Positions 9,228-17,724 of a DNA stretch of 39,411 nt are shown in pieces; position 1 is the first letter of the stretch, and every line of letters starts with the position of its first letter. The stretch comes from Xenorhabdus hominickii (GTDB lineage: Bacteria > Pseudomonadota > Gammaproteobacteria > Enterobacterales > Enterobacteriaceae). The stretch is taken from NCBI RefSeq assembly GCF_002632725.1, contig NZ_NJAI01000004.1, positions 98,928 through 138,338 on the forward strand, written 5' to 3'. A program made the translations under genes and the position numbers. The notes beneath the pieces were generated by a model. The model ran no database searches, had not been told where the DNA came from, and saw only the letters and a list, made by a program, of their open reading frames with translations.

Positions 9228-10205
9228 TTAACGCAGCAGAGACAGAACAGTTTGTGGAACCTGGTTAGCCTGAGCCAGAACAGAAGTACCAGCCTGTTGC
9301 AGGATCTGGCCACGGCTCATGTTAGAAACTTCAGTTGCATAATCAGCGTCTTCGATACGGCTTCTTGCAGCGCTCAGGTTGTTAACAGTGTTGTTCAGAT
9401 TGTTAACAGTGGATTCCAGACGGTTTTGAACTGCACCCAGGGAGCTGCGCAGGCTGTCAACTTGAGACAGAGCTTCGTCTAATTTGGCCAATGGCTTTTC
9501 TGTAGGTGGTGTCCCTGCTTCTTTTGCTTTTTTAAGAGCTTCATTTGCTTTGTCAAGCTCCGTTTCTGCAGCAGTTATGTCACCAGCATCTGTTAAGCCA
9601 GTTAATTTTTTCTCAATCTCTGCTACTTTTGTTTCTTCAACCTTTATTGCTTTCTTTTGCTCCTCAGTTCGTTGGAATTCAACGCTAAAATCACCCAAAC
9701 CTAATTCCTGTTTATCAATTTTTTTCAGGTTGACATCGATTGTTTCACCATCGTTAGCACCAACCTGAATTTTCAGAGTAGTATTTTCGCTTAATACTTT
9801 TACACCATTAAACTGAGTTTGCTCAGAGATACGGTTAATTTCCCCCAAGCGCTGAGTGATTTCTTCCTGGATGGATTTCTTGTCACTTTCAGAGTTAGTG
9901 CCGTTTTCAGACTGGACAGCCAGTTCACGGATACGTTGCAGGTTATTATTGATTTCGTTCAGAGAACCTTCGGTAGTCTGGGCAATGGAGATACCGTCGT
10001 TAGCGTTACGAGAAGCCTGATTCAGACCTTTAACGTTAGCAGTGAAACGGTTAGCAATCGCTTGACCAGCAGCGTCATCCTTCGCGCTGTTAATACGTAA
10101 ACCAGAGGACAGGCGCTCAATAGCAGTACCTAAAGTGCCCTGAGATTTAGTCAGGTTGTTCTGAGCCAGCAGAGATGAATAGTTGGTATTGATGACTGAT
10201 GCCAT
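9228..10205 (-). CDS. fliC: Flagellin FliC with short charged central segment
   Basis: Filament subunit exported by the flagellar type III apparatus and polymerised under the FliD cap. The 325-residue protein has the conserved D0/D1 ends: [40 protein letters not shown] and [15 protein letters not shown] at the N-terminus, and [20 protein letters not shown], then [20 protein letters not shown] at the C-terminus. It is much shorter than E. coli FliC (498). The central surface-exposed region is reduced to about residues 176-238 and is unusually rich in Lys, Glu and Ala in a heptad-like pattern ([37 protein letters not shown]), suggesting a helical hairpin rather than a globular D2/D3. Preceded by a consensus sigma-28 promoter and followed by a strong terminator, so monocistronic. 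Confidence 0.97.
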   Translation of the reverse strand: MASVINTNYSSLLAQNNLTKSQGTLGTAIERLSSGLRINSAKDDAAGQAIANRFTANVKGLNQASRNANDGISIAQTTEGSLNEINNNLQRIRELAVQSENGTNSESDKKSIQEEITQRLGEINRISEQTQFNGVKVLSENTTLKIQVGANDGETIDVNLKKIDKQELGLGDFSVEFQRTEEQKKAIKVEETKVAEIEKKLTGLTDAGDITAAETELDKANEALKKAKEAGTPPTEKPLAKLDEALSQVDSLRSSLGAVQNRLESTVNNLNNTVNNLSAARSRIEDADYATEVSNMSRGQILQQAGTSVLAQANQVPQTVLSLLR

Positions 10206-10283
10206 AGTAGAGTTCCTTTTAAAATCAAGTCGATATAATTAGTTTGAGCCTATTTGCCACGGTGTTCATCACCGCCAACAGTT

Positions 10284-10310
10284 TTATCGGCCCTGTAAAA
10301 AGAACCTTTA
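10284..10310 (-). promoter_or_regulatory. Sigma-28 promoter of fliC
   Basis: Reading the reverse strand, TAAA (10310-10307), 15 bases, then GCCGATAA (10291-10284). This is an exact match to the FliA consensus TAAA-N15-GCCGATAA. It lies about 80 bases upstream of the fliC start, implying a leader of about 70 bases. Confidence 0.9.
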
Positions 10311-10429
10311 ATATTTCTTGAAAAAACTTTTTTATTTTTCTCTCCTTTTTTTCCCCTTTATTCCCTGATAAGCCAAACAGCGCCTGTTCTCACCAATTAT
10401 TCTGTCCATCAAAAAAATCATTTTGTCAG

Positions 10430-10456
10430 TAAACTTTCCCTAAATTAGTCCGATAA
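10430..10456 (+). promoter_or_regulatory. Sigma-28 promoter of fliDST
   Basis: TAAA at 10430-10433, exactly 15 bases, then TCCGATAA at 10449-10456: one mismatch from the FliA consensus. It lies 36 bases before the fliD start and faces away from the fliC promoter. Confidence 0.85.
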
Positions 10457-10492
10457 TAAATCCAGTGATGCTTTACTAATAAAGGAGTCAAC

Positions 10493-11950
10493 ATGGCTAG
10501 CATTTCCTCATTAGGAGCCGGGTCCGGGATGGAGCTGGGTTCTTTACTGGATAAACTTCAGGCAGCAGAAAAAAAGCGTTTAGAACCATTAGCACAACAA
10601 CAAACCAGTTATAAAGCCAAACTAACCGGTTTTGGCACATTAAAAGGCAGTTTAGAAAAATTAAAAAGCGCATCCGAAGAATTAAAAAAATTCGATAAGC
10701 TCAATACAACTAAAATCAGCACAGATCATAAAATATTTACTCCAAGTACGGATTCCAAAGCCAGCCCGGGTAACTATATTATTGAAGTTCAGCAGCTTGC
10801 AAAGGCACAATCTTTGCAATCCAATGAAGTTAAGAATGTAAAAGATTTTCTGGGTGAGAACAATAAAGGCACCCGTACCATAATCATCACTCAACCAAAT
10901 GAGAAAGGTCAGAAAGAGAAAGAGCCGATGCGCATTTCCCTGAAAGATGATGAAACTTCTCTGCTTGAGATTCGTGATGCCATCAATAAAAAAGAAGGCG
11001 ACGTGAATGCCAGCATCATTAAAGCGGAAGATGATAAAAACTATCTAATCCTGACTTCTAAAAAAGCCGGCGAAAAATCCGTCATGACCATCAAAGTTGA
11101 AAATGATGATAAGCTGGCTAAGTTTTTGGATTATACATCTGACGACAAAGGTGACGGCACAGGTAACATGAAACAAACCGTGTCGGCTGCCAATGCGATA
11201 TTAAAAGTCAATGGTATCCTGATTGAACGCCAGACCAATGAAATCAAAGACGCGCCGGAAGGTATTACTCTGGATCTGAAAAAAGTTTCAGAAAAAGAAG
11301 AAGGTAAAGTCGACACAAATGGCAAACCGGTACTAAAAACAGAAACACTGGTTGTGTCCCGCGATATCGAGCCAATGAAAGAGGCGATTAAAAAGTGGGT
11401 GGATGCTTATAATGAACTACAGACCACTTTTGATTCGCTGACCAAATTCAAACCAGTCGGTAAAGGTGAAGCGGCATCAAAAGACAATGGCTCCCTGCTC
11501 GGTGACGGCACATTAAAAAGCATTCAAAGCCAGTTAAGACATCAGCTATTTGCGGCACAAGATGTTGCTGATATTGCTACTCTGAATAAACTGGGTATCA
11601 AACAGAAATTGGATGGCACTCTGGAAATCAGCAATGAAAAACTGGAAAAGAATCTGAAAGAGAAACCAGCCAACGTTAAAGCCTTCTTTATGGGAGATGG
11701 TGAAAAAACGGGTTTTGCAACCCAGACCTATAATTTATTGAAGAAAACTCTGGATGGCCACGAAGGAACTATCGCAACCGCAACCGAAGGTATCAACAAG
11801 CGTCTGAAAACCATTGAAAAACAAGTGGAACAGACTAACAGAAATATCGATGCCACCATGGAGCGTTATAAGCGTCAATTTACACAACTGGATAAACTTG
11901 TCAATTCATTGAATAACACAGGTTCATCCCTATTCCAGCTTTTAAAATAA
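10493..11950 (+). CDS. fliD: Filament cap protein FliD (HAP2)
   Basis: Forms the cap at the filament tip, which folds arriving flagellin. The 485 residues match the FliD family (E. coli 468) at both ends: the N-terminal ASISSLGAGSGMELGSLLDK and LEPLAQQQTSYKAKLTGFGT, and the C-terminal KKWVDAYNELQTTFDSLTKF plus a long coiled-coil ending QFTQLDKLVNSLNNTGSSLF. The middle (about residues 110-260) is lysine- and glutamate-rich, as in the neighbouring flagellin. Ribosome site AAAGGAG at 10482-10488, eight-base region before the ATG. First gene of fliDST, driven by the sigma-28 promoter just upstream; FliT is its chaperone. Confidence 0.96.
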   Translation: MASISSLGAGSGMELGSLLDKLQAAEKKRLEPLAQQQTSYKAKLTGFGTLKGSLEKLKSASEELKKFDKLNTTKISTDHKIFTPSTDSKASPGNYIIEVQQLAKAQSLQSNEVKNVKDFLGENNKGTRTIIITQPNEKGQKEKEPMRISLKDDETSLLEIRDAINKKEGDVNASIIKAEDDKNYLILTSKKAGEKSVMTIKVENDDKLAKFLDYTSDDKGDGTGNMKQTVSAANAILKVNGILIERQTNEIKDAPEGITLDLKKVSEKEEGKVDTNGKPVLKTETLVVSRDIEPMKEAIKKWVDAYNELQTTFDSLTKFKPVGKGEAASKDNGSLLGDGTLKSIQSQLRHQLFAAQDVADIATLNKLGIKQKLDGTLEISNEKLEKNLKEKPANVKAFFMGDGEKTGFATQTYNLLKKTLDGHEGTIATATEGINKRLKTIEKQVEQTNRNIDATMERYKRQFTQLDKLVNSLNNTGSSLFQLLK

Positions 11951-11961
11951 AAAAGGGCATT

Positions 11962-12372
11962 ATGTATCAACGTTCGGCAAGCCAGTTATACGCTCAGGTA
12001 GATCTTGAGAGCGAGATTATGAATGCTTCTCCCTATCAGTTGATTCAGATATTGTTCAACGGGGCGCTAAGCGCCCTACGTCGTGCAGTGATTCTGATGC
12101 AGCAGGGCAATATCCCAGAGAAAGGTTTAGCTATTTCAAAGGCAATCAATATCATTGATAATGGTCTCAAAGAGGGACTTAATTTCGAAAAAGGTGGAGA
12201 GATTGCTCAGAATCTCTTTGCTTTATATGATTATATGAGTCGTCGTTTACTCCATGCCAATTTACGCAATGATGAGAAGGCTATTACCGAAGTGATTGAT
12301 TTACTTACCGAGATTTCAGATTCTTGGCGGCAAATAGGGCCTCATTACAACGCCAGTCAGGATATTGTTTAA
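11962..12372 (+). CDS. fliS: Flagellin export chaperone FliS
   Basis: Cytoplasmic chaperone that binds the C-terminus of FliC and prevents premature polymerisation before export. The 136-residue, all-helical product has the family sequence ASQLYAQVDLESEIMNASPY, QLIQILFNGALSALRRA and FALYDYMSRRLLHANLRND. Length equals E. coli FliS (136). It starts 11 bases after fliD with AAAGGG upstream, and its stop overlaps the fliT start by one base (TAATG), indicating translational coupling. Confidence 0.95.
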   Translation: MYQRSASQLYAQVDLESEIMNASPYQLIQILFNGALSALRRAVILMQQGNIPEKGLAISKAINIIDNGLKEGLNFEKGGEIAQNLFALYDYMSRRLLHANLRNDEKAITEVIDLLTEISDSWRQIGPHYNASQDIV

Positions 12373-12746
12373 TGAAAAATGATCTGGATCTTTTGTCAGC
12401 TTACCAGCAGATCCTTAGTTTAAGTGAGCAAATGCTTGATTTAGCTAAAAATGAAAAATGGGATGTACTTGTTGATATGGAAATCACCTACCTGAAAGCA
12501 GTAGAAGTGGTTACCCAATTATCAGAAGATTCAGAAGCTCCTATTTCATTACAGCAGGAATTAACCAAAATTTTGCAAACTGTCTTAGATAATGAAAAAG
12601 AAACTAAGAGATTGTTGCAAAAACGATTAGATGAACTCAGCGAACTGATTAAACAGGAAAGCTGTAAACAATTATTACATGATACTTATGGACAGTTTCC
12701 TGTCAGTGATTACGAAATGGAGTTGACGTCTACGGAACCAAAATAA
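12372..12746 (+). CDS. fliT: FliD chaperone and FlhDC inhibitor FliT
   Basis: Small helical protein of 124 residues (E. coli 121). By family knowledge it chaperones FliD for export and, when free, binds FlhC to dampen class II transcription. The N-terminal pattern LDLLSAYQQILSLSEQMLDL, the EWxxL-like stretch NEKWDVLVDMEITYLKAVE, and a helical C-terminus fit FliT. The start at 12372 overlaps the fliS stop by one base. An in-frame ATG at 12324 lies inside fliS and is not supported. Last gene of the operon; hairpin with a T run at 12817-12847. Confidence 0.9.
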   Translation: MKNDLDLLSAYQQILSLSEQMLDLAKNEKWDVLVDMEITYLKAVEVVTQLSEDSEAPISLQQELTKILQTVLDNEKETKRLLQKRLDELSELIKQESCKQLLHDTYGQFPVSDYEMELTSTEPK

Positions 12747-12816
12747 ATATAACAATAATATTAGTGATTCTATTTATAAGACACTAGTTAATAGTATCAT
12801 TCATTTTTTCATTTCA

Positions 12817-12847
12817 GGTGGTGCCAATTCGTCACCATCGCTTTTTT
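12817..12847 (+). terminator. Probable fliDST terminator
   Basis: GGTGGTG (12817-12823) pairs with CACCATC (12833-12839, one G-U) around a 9-base loop, followed by six T at 12842-12847. It lies 71 bases after fliT. Confidence 0.6.
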
Positions 12848-13330
12848 GGTTAATCTAATTCGGCATTTTATTTTAGTCATAATTTGCAAACAATCAAGAA
12901 AATCAAAGAATACATTTTTAACAAAAAATCAACCTCTTACTGGTAATTGACGATTTTTCAGGTAGTAACAAAAGATAACATTGTGTATTACCCTTAATTA
13001 GAAAAGGACATTGATGATAATGAGAAATACAATCAAACTTATTATTATTTAGATGTTATTTTCTAAGATAAAAATTTCTTTAGGCTACCAAAAAGAGGTA
13101 TTCACATTTATCACCGAATATCTGCTGGAAAAAACAAGTTACCGATAACGCTTTTTACATAAGCCTCCACTGTGGTCGAGATAAAAAAACAGCCAATAAT
13201 GCAGCGTATTAAAATGCCAGTGATATAACACATTCACTAAATTGTGAATAATCTCCCAAAATTAACACGCTTACTGATAAACAAATTGCGACCCAAAAAT
13301 GATGAATGTTTAATCGTAAAAAAACAAAAT
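12848..13330. other. Gene-free A/T-rich spacer before the cyclase gene
   Basis: About 480 bases with no ORF of recognisable character on either strand and no clear RNA structure. It begins the accessory segment that interrupts the flagellar genes between fliT and fliE. It presumably holds the promoter of the cyclase-like gene, but no convincing sigma-28 or sigma-70 pair was picked out. Confidence 0.5.
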
Positions 13331-13342
13331 GAGGTGATTATG

Positions 13343-14077
13343 ATGAATGACATTCTGCAAGCACTTACTTTACTGAAATCCCAAAAATGGGTCGATTTAA
13401 CACACAGTTTTGACAAAGACTCACCTCATTTCTTTATGTTTGATCCGGCTGAATTTAAAACACTTTTTCACTATAAAGATGGCTTCTTTGCACAAAAATT
13501 TACCTTCCCCGGACAATACGGCACACACATTGATGCCCCCTGCCATTTTATTCCTTATGCCCGCACGCTTGATGAACTTGAATTGAAAGAATTGGTATTA
13601 CCCTTAATCGTTATTGATCAATCGGAAAGAGCTAAGCGAGACCCTAACTTTTCATTATCTAAAGACGATATTCTTCAATTTGAAGCCGAGCAGGGTGTGA
13701 TTGAATCGGAGACTTTCGTGGCTTTAAGAACGGACTGGAGTAAACGCTGGCCATCTCAGCAAAAAATGGATAATAAGGATAAACAGGGAAATAACCAAAC
13801 CCCGGGATGGAGAATGGATGCCCTTAAATTTTTATTTGAAGAACGGAAAATCAAAGCTATCGGGCATGAGACTTTCGATACTGATTCATCTAAAGATTTT
13901 AGAAAAAACAAGGCGTTATTAGGTGAGCATTATGTCTTGTCTCAGAATACATACCAAATAGAACTTTTGGCTAATTTGGATCAAGTACCTATACGTGGAG
14001 CGGTAATATTTAATATCGCCGCTAAACCTAAAAATGCGCCAGGGTTTCCGGTGCGCTCATTTGCGATAGTGCCGTAA
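13343..14077 (+). CDS. Cyclase / kynurenine-formamidase-like metal hydrolase
   Basis: A 244-residue cytoplasmic protein of the cyclase family (Pfam cyclase, which includes KynB formamidase and isatin hydrolase). It shows the N-terminal WVDLTHSFDKDSPHF and the metal-site block QYGTHIDAPCHF (residues 58-69), with H62, D64 and H68 in the expected HxGTHxDxPxH spacing and a later GHETFDTD (174-181). The first His of the canonical motif is Gln58 here, a variant I believe occurs in a subset of the family. Start chosen at 13343: GAGGTG at 13331-13336 is six bases upstream. The 33 residues encoded from 13244 look non-conserved. It stands alone between fliT and a small secreted protein, with no tryptophan-pathway neighbours, so the substrate is unknown. 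Confidence 0.8.
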   Translation: MNDILQALTLLKSQKWVDLTHSFDKDSPHFFMFDPAEFKTLFHYKDGFFAQKFTFPGQYGTHIDAPCHFIPYARTLDELELKELVLPLIVIDQSERAKRDPNFSLSKDDILQFEAEQGVIESETFVALRTDWSKRWPSQQKMDNKDKQGNNQTPGWRMDALKFLFEERKIKAIGHETFDTDSSKDFRKNKALLGEHYVLSQNTYQIELLANLDQVPIRGAVIFNIAAKPKNAPGFPVRSFAIVP

Positions 14078-14109
14078 TTGATGTTATTTATCTTAAATTC
14101 GGGAACTTT

Positions 14110-14139
14110 TATACCCAGTAAATTCAAATTGCAGCTTCA
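14110..14139 (+). repeat. Half-copy of an enterobacterial intergenic repeat
   Basis: The start TATACCCAGTAAATTCAAAT, followed by TGCAGCTTC, resembles the end of a family of palindromic intergenic repeats common in enterobacteria (TATACCC..aatttcaa..ttgcag). A second, similarly oriented end starts at 14694. No full palindrome is present here. Confidence 0.45.
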
Positions 14140-14216
14140 AAAAAGCGTATAACCGGAAATTAAAACACAAGAAGATAACATCTGTTTTATAGGTAAATAA
14201 TTAACGGTGGAATAAC

Positions 14217-14597
14217 ATGAAAAAAATTGTTGTATTTGTGATATTGATTTTTTCTAATATTACTTTCGCTTCAGAAAACGAAGATTTAGATTATTGTGCA
14301 ACAATAGAATCGTGGGCTGCTTCAAAGGTAATAAGTAGCGTAATCACAAAAAATCAAGAACTCGATCAATATCAAGCTACATCATCCTTCATTTCCAGAC
14401 ATAAATTGGTAAAAGAAGGAAAACCAATCACGTTAACAGAATGGGGACAACTGTATATTCAAACGATAGAGATCTCTATCCCTTATATTAATAATCAGAA
14501 AAAATCTGTTACTCTCATTGCTTCATCAATTATATCAACACAAGAGTGCTCCTTAACAGAACCGGCTTATTTCGATATCACATCTGAACATGGATAA
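14217..14597 (+). CDS. Small secreted/periplasmic protein of unknown function
   Basis: I do not recognise this 126-residue protein. It opens with a clear Sec signal peptide (MKKIVVFVILIFSNITFA, with cleavage likely after the Ala of TFA). The mature chain of about 108 residues has exactly two cysteines (C27 and C110), which could form a disulfide in the periplasm, and is otherwise a soluble mixed sequence with no repeat or membrane helix. Ribosome site GGTGG is seven bases before the ATG. It lies between two same-direction repeat ends (14110 and 14694) and next to phage debris, so it may be cargo of a lost element. Real gene likely; function open. Confidence 0.65.
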   Translation: MKKIVVFVILIFSNITFASENEDLDYCATIESWAASKVISSVITKNQELDQYQATSSFISRHKLVKEGKPITLTEWGQLYIQTIEISIPYINNQKKSVTLIASSIISTQECSLTEPAYFDITSEHG

Positions 14598-14693
14598 ATT
14601 CACACTTCTTTTTTTGAGTAGTAAGAATAATTGTTCAAACAGTCATCCTTACTTGATATTTATAAATTTTGAAAATATTCGACAAATAATGTG

Positions 14694-14755
14694 GATATAC
14701 CCAATGGATTTCAAGGTGCGTTGCAGCGGCAAGAGAGAGAACGAATCCCCTAGGG
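14694..14755 (+). repeat. Second half-copy of the intergenic repeat, truncating ninB
   Basis: ATATACCCAATGGATTTCAA, then GTTGCAGCGGCAAG and GAACGAATCCCCTAGGG, is a recognisable arm of the palindromic TATACCC repeat of enterobacteria (GGCAAG..GAATCCC core). The matching right arm is missing; the ninB fragment starts directly beyond it. This suggests the repeat marks a deletion or recombination joint. Confidence 0.55.
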
Positions 14756-14763
14756 ACATAGTT

Positions 14764-14937
14764 AACTGCAATATTACTTAGCGTCGCCCACATCTTGCGA
14801 TTCTGAGCATTGAGGCGCTTAGGTTCTGAGAATTTTATTTCGTAGATTTTTTTGGGGTCTAGCGGGAGATTTCTGATGACAGCGATAGCGTTTTGTTGGA
14901 TGGATTTATTACTGAGATAGTATGTTTTGGATAACAT
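14764..14937 (-). pseudogene. ninB: Truncated phage recombination gene ninB (lambda Orf family)
   Basis: The first ~58 residues match the N-terminus of NinB/Orf, a single-strand-DNA-binding recombination mediator of lambdoid phages: SIQQNAIAVIRNLPLDPKKI and RLNAQNRKMWATLSNIA correspond to the QQNAI...LPDP and LDQNRKLWA segments of lambda NinB. Full-length NinB is about 140 residues; here the rest is replaced by the TATACCC repeat, through which the frame runs on to 14635 as non-homologous sequence. A non-functional remnant of a prophage. Confidence 0.7.
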
Positions 14938-14951
14938 CTAGAGTCATACAT

Positions 14952-15402
14952 ATGCTAGATCCTGTTATTGATAGTCTAAAATCACAGGCTCTAATGACTC
15001 GATCTATCGAAGTTGATGTATCAACTAGAGAATTTGGTAAAAAGCGCACAGACTCCTGCACATTTGTTTTTCAACCATTAATAACAGCATGTAACGGGTT
15101 AAAAACTCATTTTTACTCACCGAGTGGATTCGGTCAAATATGGGTAACCTTGGTTAGGAGATCAGGGGTTAGACATAGAAAAGCATACCAGACAAGGCAC
15201 ATATACGCATGCTGGATGCTCTCTGCCGGTGCTAACCCATCTTTCATTGAATCAAATGGGGCATGTTTTATCACAAATGGTACATAGCGTTTATGGTGCT
15301 TGGATGAGTGAAAACAATAACGACCAAATTAAATTGCTGAATGAAAGACTGTCTCATAATGCCCCATATATGCCCAAAGCCATTAACGGAACAATAATTT
15401 AA
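14952..15402 (+). pseudogene. Phage tyrosine integrase C-terminal remnant, frameshifted
   Basis: The reading frame from about 14952 shows VRRSGVRHRKAYQTRHIYAC and WMLSAGANPSFIES, the box II region (Arg-His) of lambdoid tyrosine recombinases. A one-base frame change near 15250 follows. In the other frame QMGHVLSQMVHSVYGAWMSE contains the Gly-His motif and the Tyr nucleophile, and the tail ends LNERLSHNAPYMPKAINGTI to a TAA at 15400-15402. The N-terminal ~200+ residues of a typical integrase are missing, and the fragment is joined head-on to ninB, so most of the prophage has been deleted. No attachment site could be identified. Confidence 0.75.
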
Positions 15403-15428
15403 TACTATATATCAATATATTAACTCCA

Positions 15429-15740
15429 TCACACCTGCATGTTCATCACCTCATGATACGCACTCACCAGCTTATTCCTCACTTGGATGCCCATTTGCAG
15501 TGAGATATTCGCTTTTTGCATATTGACCATTACGTCATTTAATTCCACACCTTGTACACCGAGCGTGAAATCTTGTGCCTGTTTGACTGCGCTTAAGCGG
15601 GTGTGGTTTATTTTTTCTACTGCCGCGGTCAGCTGGCTGGCAAAACCGCCCTGCACCGGCATGGGTTTGGCAATGTTTGCTGCCTGTAATGCCTGAGTCT
15701 GCATCTGTTGCAGTACACCTTCAATTGCCTGAATTGACAT
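15429..15740 (-). CDS. fliE: Basal-body protein FliE
   Basis: Forms the junction between the MS ring and the proximal rod. The 103-residue product matches FliE (E. coli 104), with the C-terminal helices FTLGVQGVELNDVMVNMQKA and ISLQMGIQVRNKLVSAYHEV. GAGG lies nine bases before the ATG. It is transcribed alone and divergently from fliF, as in other enterics. Its 3' end faces the integrase remnant with only about 26 bases between, so the phage debris landed immediately downstream of fliE. Confidence 0.95.
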   Translation of the reverse strand: MSIQAIEGVLQQMQTQALQAANIAKPMPVQGGFASQLTAAVEKINHTRLSAVKQAQDFTLGVQGVELNDVMVNMQKANISLQMGIQVRNKLVSAYHEVMNMQV

Positions 15741-16023
15741 AAAAACCTCGCGTTAAATCACCCTATTGATTATGTGATTAAGTGCCATATTAGCCGTGGG
15801 CTGGTTGGCAATTTTCCACGCTGCCACCGTAACATAGCCCTTTTAAACTAAAGCGGGTAATTGAAGTAAAAATTCAAAGCTTATTGTGCCATTAAAAGAG
15901 GTGTGAACAGCGAATAATGACAGGATTAATTATAGGAAGAACCTTTTCGCTTGCGTATGGGGAGTCTGTTTTGTTACGCCACGCTTTTAGTATTCATGTT
16001 GACCAGCAAGGCAAGGATCGTCT
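15741..16023. promoter_or_regulatory. fliE/fliF divergent intergenic region
   Basis: This 283-bp spacer must hold the two back-to-back class II promoters. No sigma-28 consensus is present, consistent with FlhDC/sigma-70 control known for these operons; I could not assign FlhDC boxes with confidence. A ribosome site AAGGA at 16013-16017 serves fliF. Confidence 0.5.
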
Positions 16024-17724
16024 ATGAGTGCAGCAACAACCGACGTTGAAAACCGAAATAAAGGTTTCAACGCTATCATCAGCAGGATAAAAGCTGACCC
16101 AAAAGTTCCATTATTAGTTGCTGGCTCCGCTGCCATCGCTATTATCGTCGCCCTGTTCCTTTGGTTGCGCAGTCCTGATTATCGGGTGCTTTACAGCAAT
16201 CTGAGCGATAAAGATGGCGGCGAGATTGTTACGCAATTAACCCAAATGAATGTCCCTTACCGCTTTGCCGAAAATGGTGCTGCGATCATGATACCTACCG
16301 ATAAGGTACATGAGATTCGCCTGAAACTGGCACAACAAGGACTGCCTAAAGGGGGAGCTGCCGGTTTTGAATTGCTGGATAAAGAAAAATTCGGCATCAG
16401 CCAGTTTAGCGAGCAGGTTAATTACCAACGCGCACTGGAAGGTGAGCTGGCACGTACCGTTGAATCGCTCGGCCCAGTTCAGAGCGCACGTGTCCATCTG
16501 GCCTTGCCAAAACCTTCTTTGTTCGTTCGGGAACAAAAATCACCATCAGCATCCGTCACAGTGGGATTGCTGCAAGGCCGTGTTCTGGATGAAGGGCAAA
16601 TCAATGCCATCGTACATATGGTTTCAAGCAGTGTTGCTGGTTTACCCGCAGGTAGTGTCACGATTGTGGATCAATCAGGACGCCTGCTGACACAAGCCGA
16701 TGCCACTGGCCGTGATTTGAATACCACGCAGTTGAAATATACGCAGGAAGTTGAGAATCGTTTCCAACATCGTATTGAAACTATTCTGGCTCCGGTGGTC
16801 GGTCGTGGAAATGTACATGCGCAGGTCACGGCACAAATTGATTTCTCCCGCCGCGAAGAAACTGCGGAAGAATATAAACCTAACCAACCTCCTAATCAGG
16901 CGGCCGTTCGCTCTAAACAAAGCAGTACCAGCGAACAAAACGGTGGACCACTGGTAGGTGGTGTACCGGGTGCATTATCTAATCAGCCAAGTGCTGCACC
17001 AAATGCACCGATTGAAAAACCCAATGCGGATGCTAAAGGCAACGAAAAATCAGATCAGCAACGCAATGTTGGAAATAATAGCTATGAGCGCATGGTGAGC
17101 GGTAATCGCAATAACCGATACGACGAAACCATGAACTATGAAGTAGATCGCACCATTCGCCATACGCAATTACAAGCTGGTGCCGTGGAGCGGCTTTCAG
17201 TTGCTGTCGTGGTTAACTATGCCACTCTTCAGGGAGAAAATGGCCCTGAAATAAAAGCACTGACACCTGAACAGTTATCGCAGATCGAAGCGCTGATCCG
17301 CGAGGCAATGGGCTTTTCTACTGATCGTGGCGATAGTCTGAATGTAGTTAATACGCTGTTCAATGATACAGCCGATACGGTAGAAACCCTGCCATTCTGG
17401 CAGCATCCTGTCCTGCTGGAGAAATCATTGGATGCAGGTCGTTGGTTACTGTTGGCACTGATTGCATGGCTGTTGTGGCGCAAAATGGTTGTACCGCAAA
17501 TCGCCAAGAAACGTGCTGCGGAAAAAGTCGCACTGGAAGCGCAAAAGAACCAGCCGAAACAGCAACCAGAAACAAATGCTGAACTGGATGAGAAAATGCG
17601 CCGTCAGCTGGCTCGCCAACGTGTCAATGCCGAAGTTCAAAGCCAGCGTATCCGTGAACTTGCAGAAAAAGATCCTCGCGTCGTCGCGCTGGTGATCCGT
17701 CAATGGATGAGTAACGAACAATGA
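16024..17724 (+). CDS. fliF: MS-ring protein FliF
   Basis: Inner-membrane ring that seeds the basal body and houses the export gate. The 566 residues (E. coli 552) contain an N-terminal membrane helix (about 36-56, [20 protein letters not shown]), the ring-building motifs [20 protein letters not shown] and GTxEFAE-type block [20 protein letters not shown], and a Q/N-rich linker (about 285-360). A second helix follows near 470-490 ([16 protein letters not shown]), and a charged cytoplasmic tail ends [15 protein letters not shown], the FliG-binding segment. First gene of fliFGHIJK; its stop overlaps fliG by four bases (ATGA). Confidence 0.97.
   Translation: MSAATTDVENRNKGFNAIISRIKADPKVPLLVAGSAAIAIIVALFLWLRSPDYRVLYSNLSDKDGGEIVTQLTQMNVPYRFAENGAAIMIPTDKVHEIRLKLAQQGLPKGGAAGFELLDKEKFGISQFSEQVNYQRALEGELARTVESLGPVQSARVHLALPKPSLFVREQKSPSASVTVGLLQGRVLDEGQINAIVHMVSSSVAGLPAGSVTIVDQSGRLLTQADATGRDLNTTQLKYTQEVENRFQHRIETILAPVVGRGNVHAQVTAQIDFSRREETAEEYKPNQPPNQAAVRSKQSSTSEQNGGPLVGGVPGALSNQPSAAPNAPIEKPNADAKGNEKSDQQRNVGNNSYERMVSGNRNNRYDETMNYEVDRTIRHTQLQAGAVERLSVAVVVNYATLQGENGPEIKALTPEQLSQIEALIREAMGFSTDRGDSLNVVNTLFNDTADTVETLPFWQHPVLLEKSLDAGRWLLLALIAWLLWRKMVVPQIAKKRAAEKVALEAQKNQPKQQPETNAELDEKMRRQLARQRVNAEVQSQRIRELAEKDPRVVALVIRQWMSNEQ

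Noticed and set aside
9252..10100. Plus-strand reading frames opposite fliC
   Set aside because: They mirror the codon structure of flagellin, have no ribosome sites and no family resemblance.
13244..13342. Longer N-terminus for the cyclase-like gene
   Set aside because: The 33 extra residues are not family-like, and the good ribosome site GAGGTG sits just before the ATG at 13343.
14635..14763. The C-terminal 43 residues of the reverse-strand frame that begins in ninB
   Set aside because: They are translated from the TATACCC repeat and A/T-rich sequence beyond it, with no NinB similarity; only the first ~58 residues were kept.
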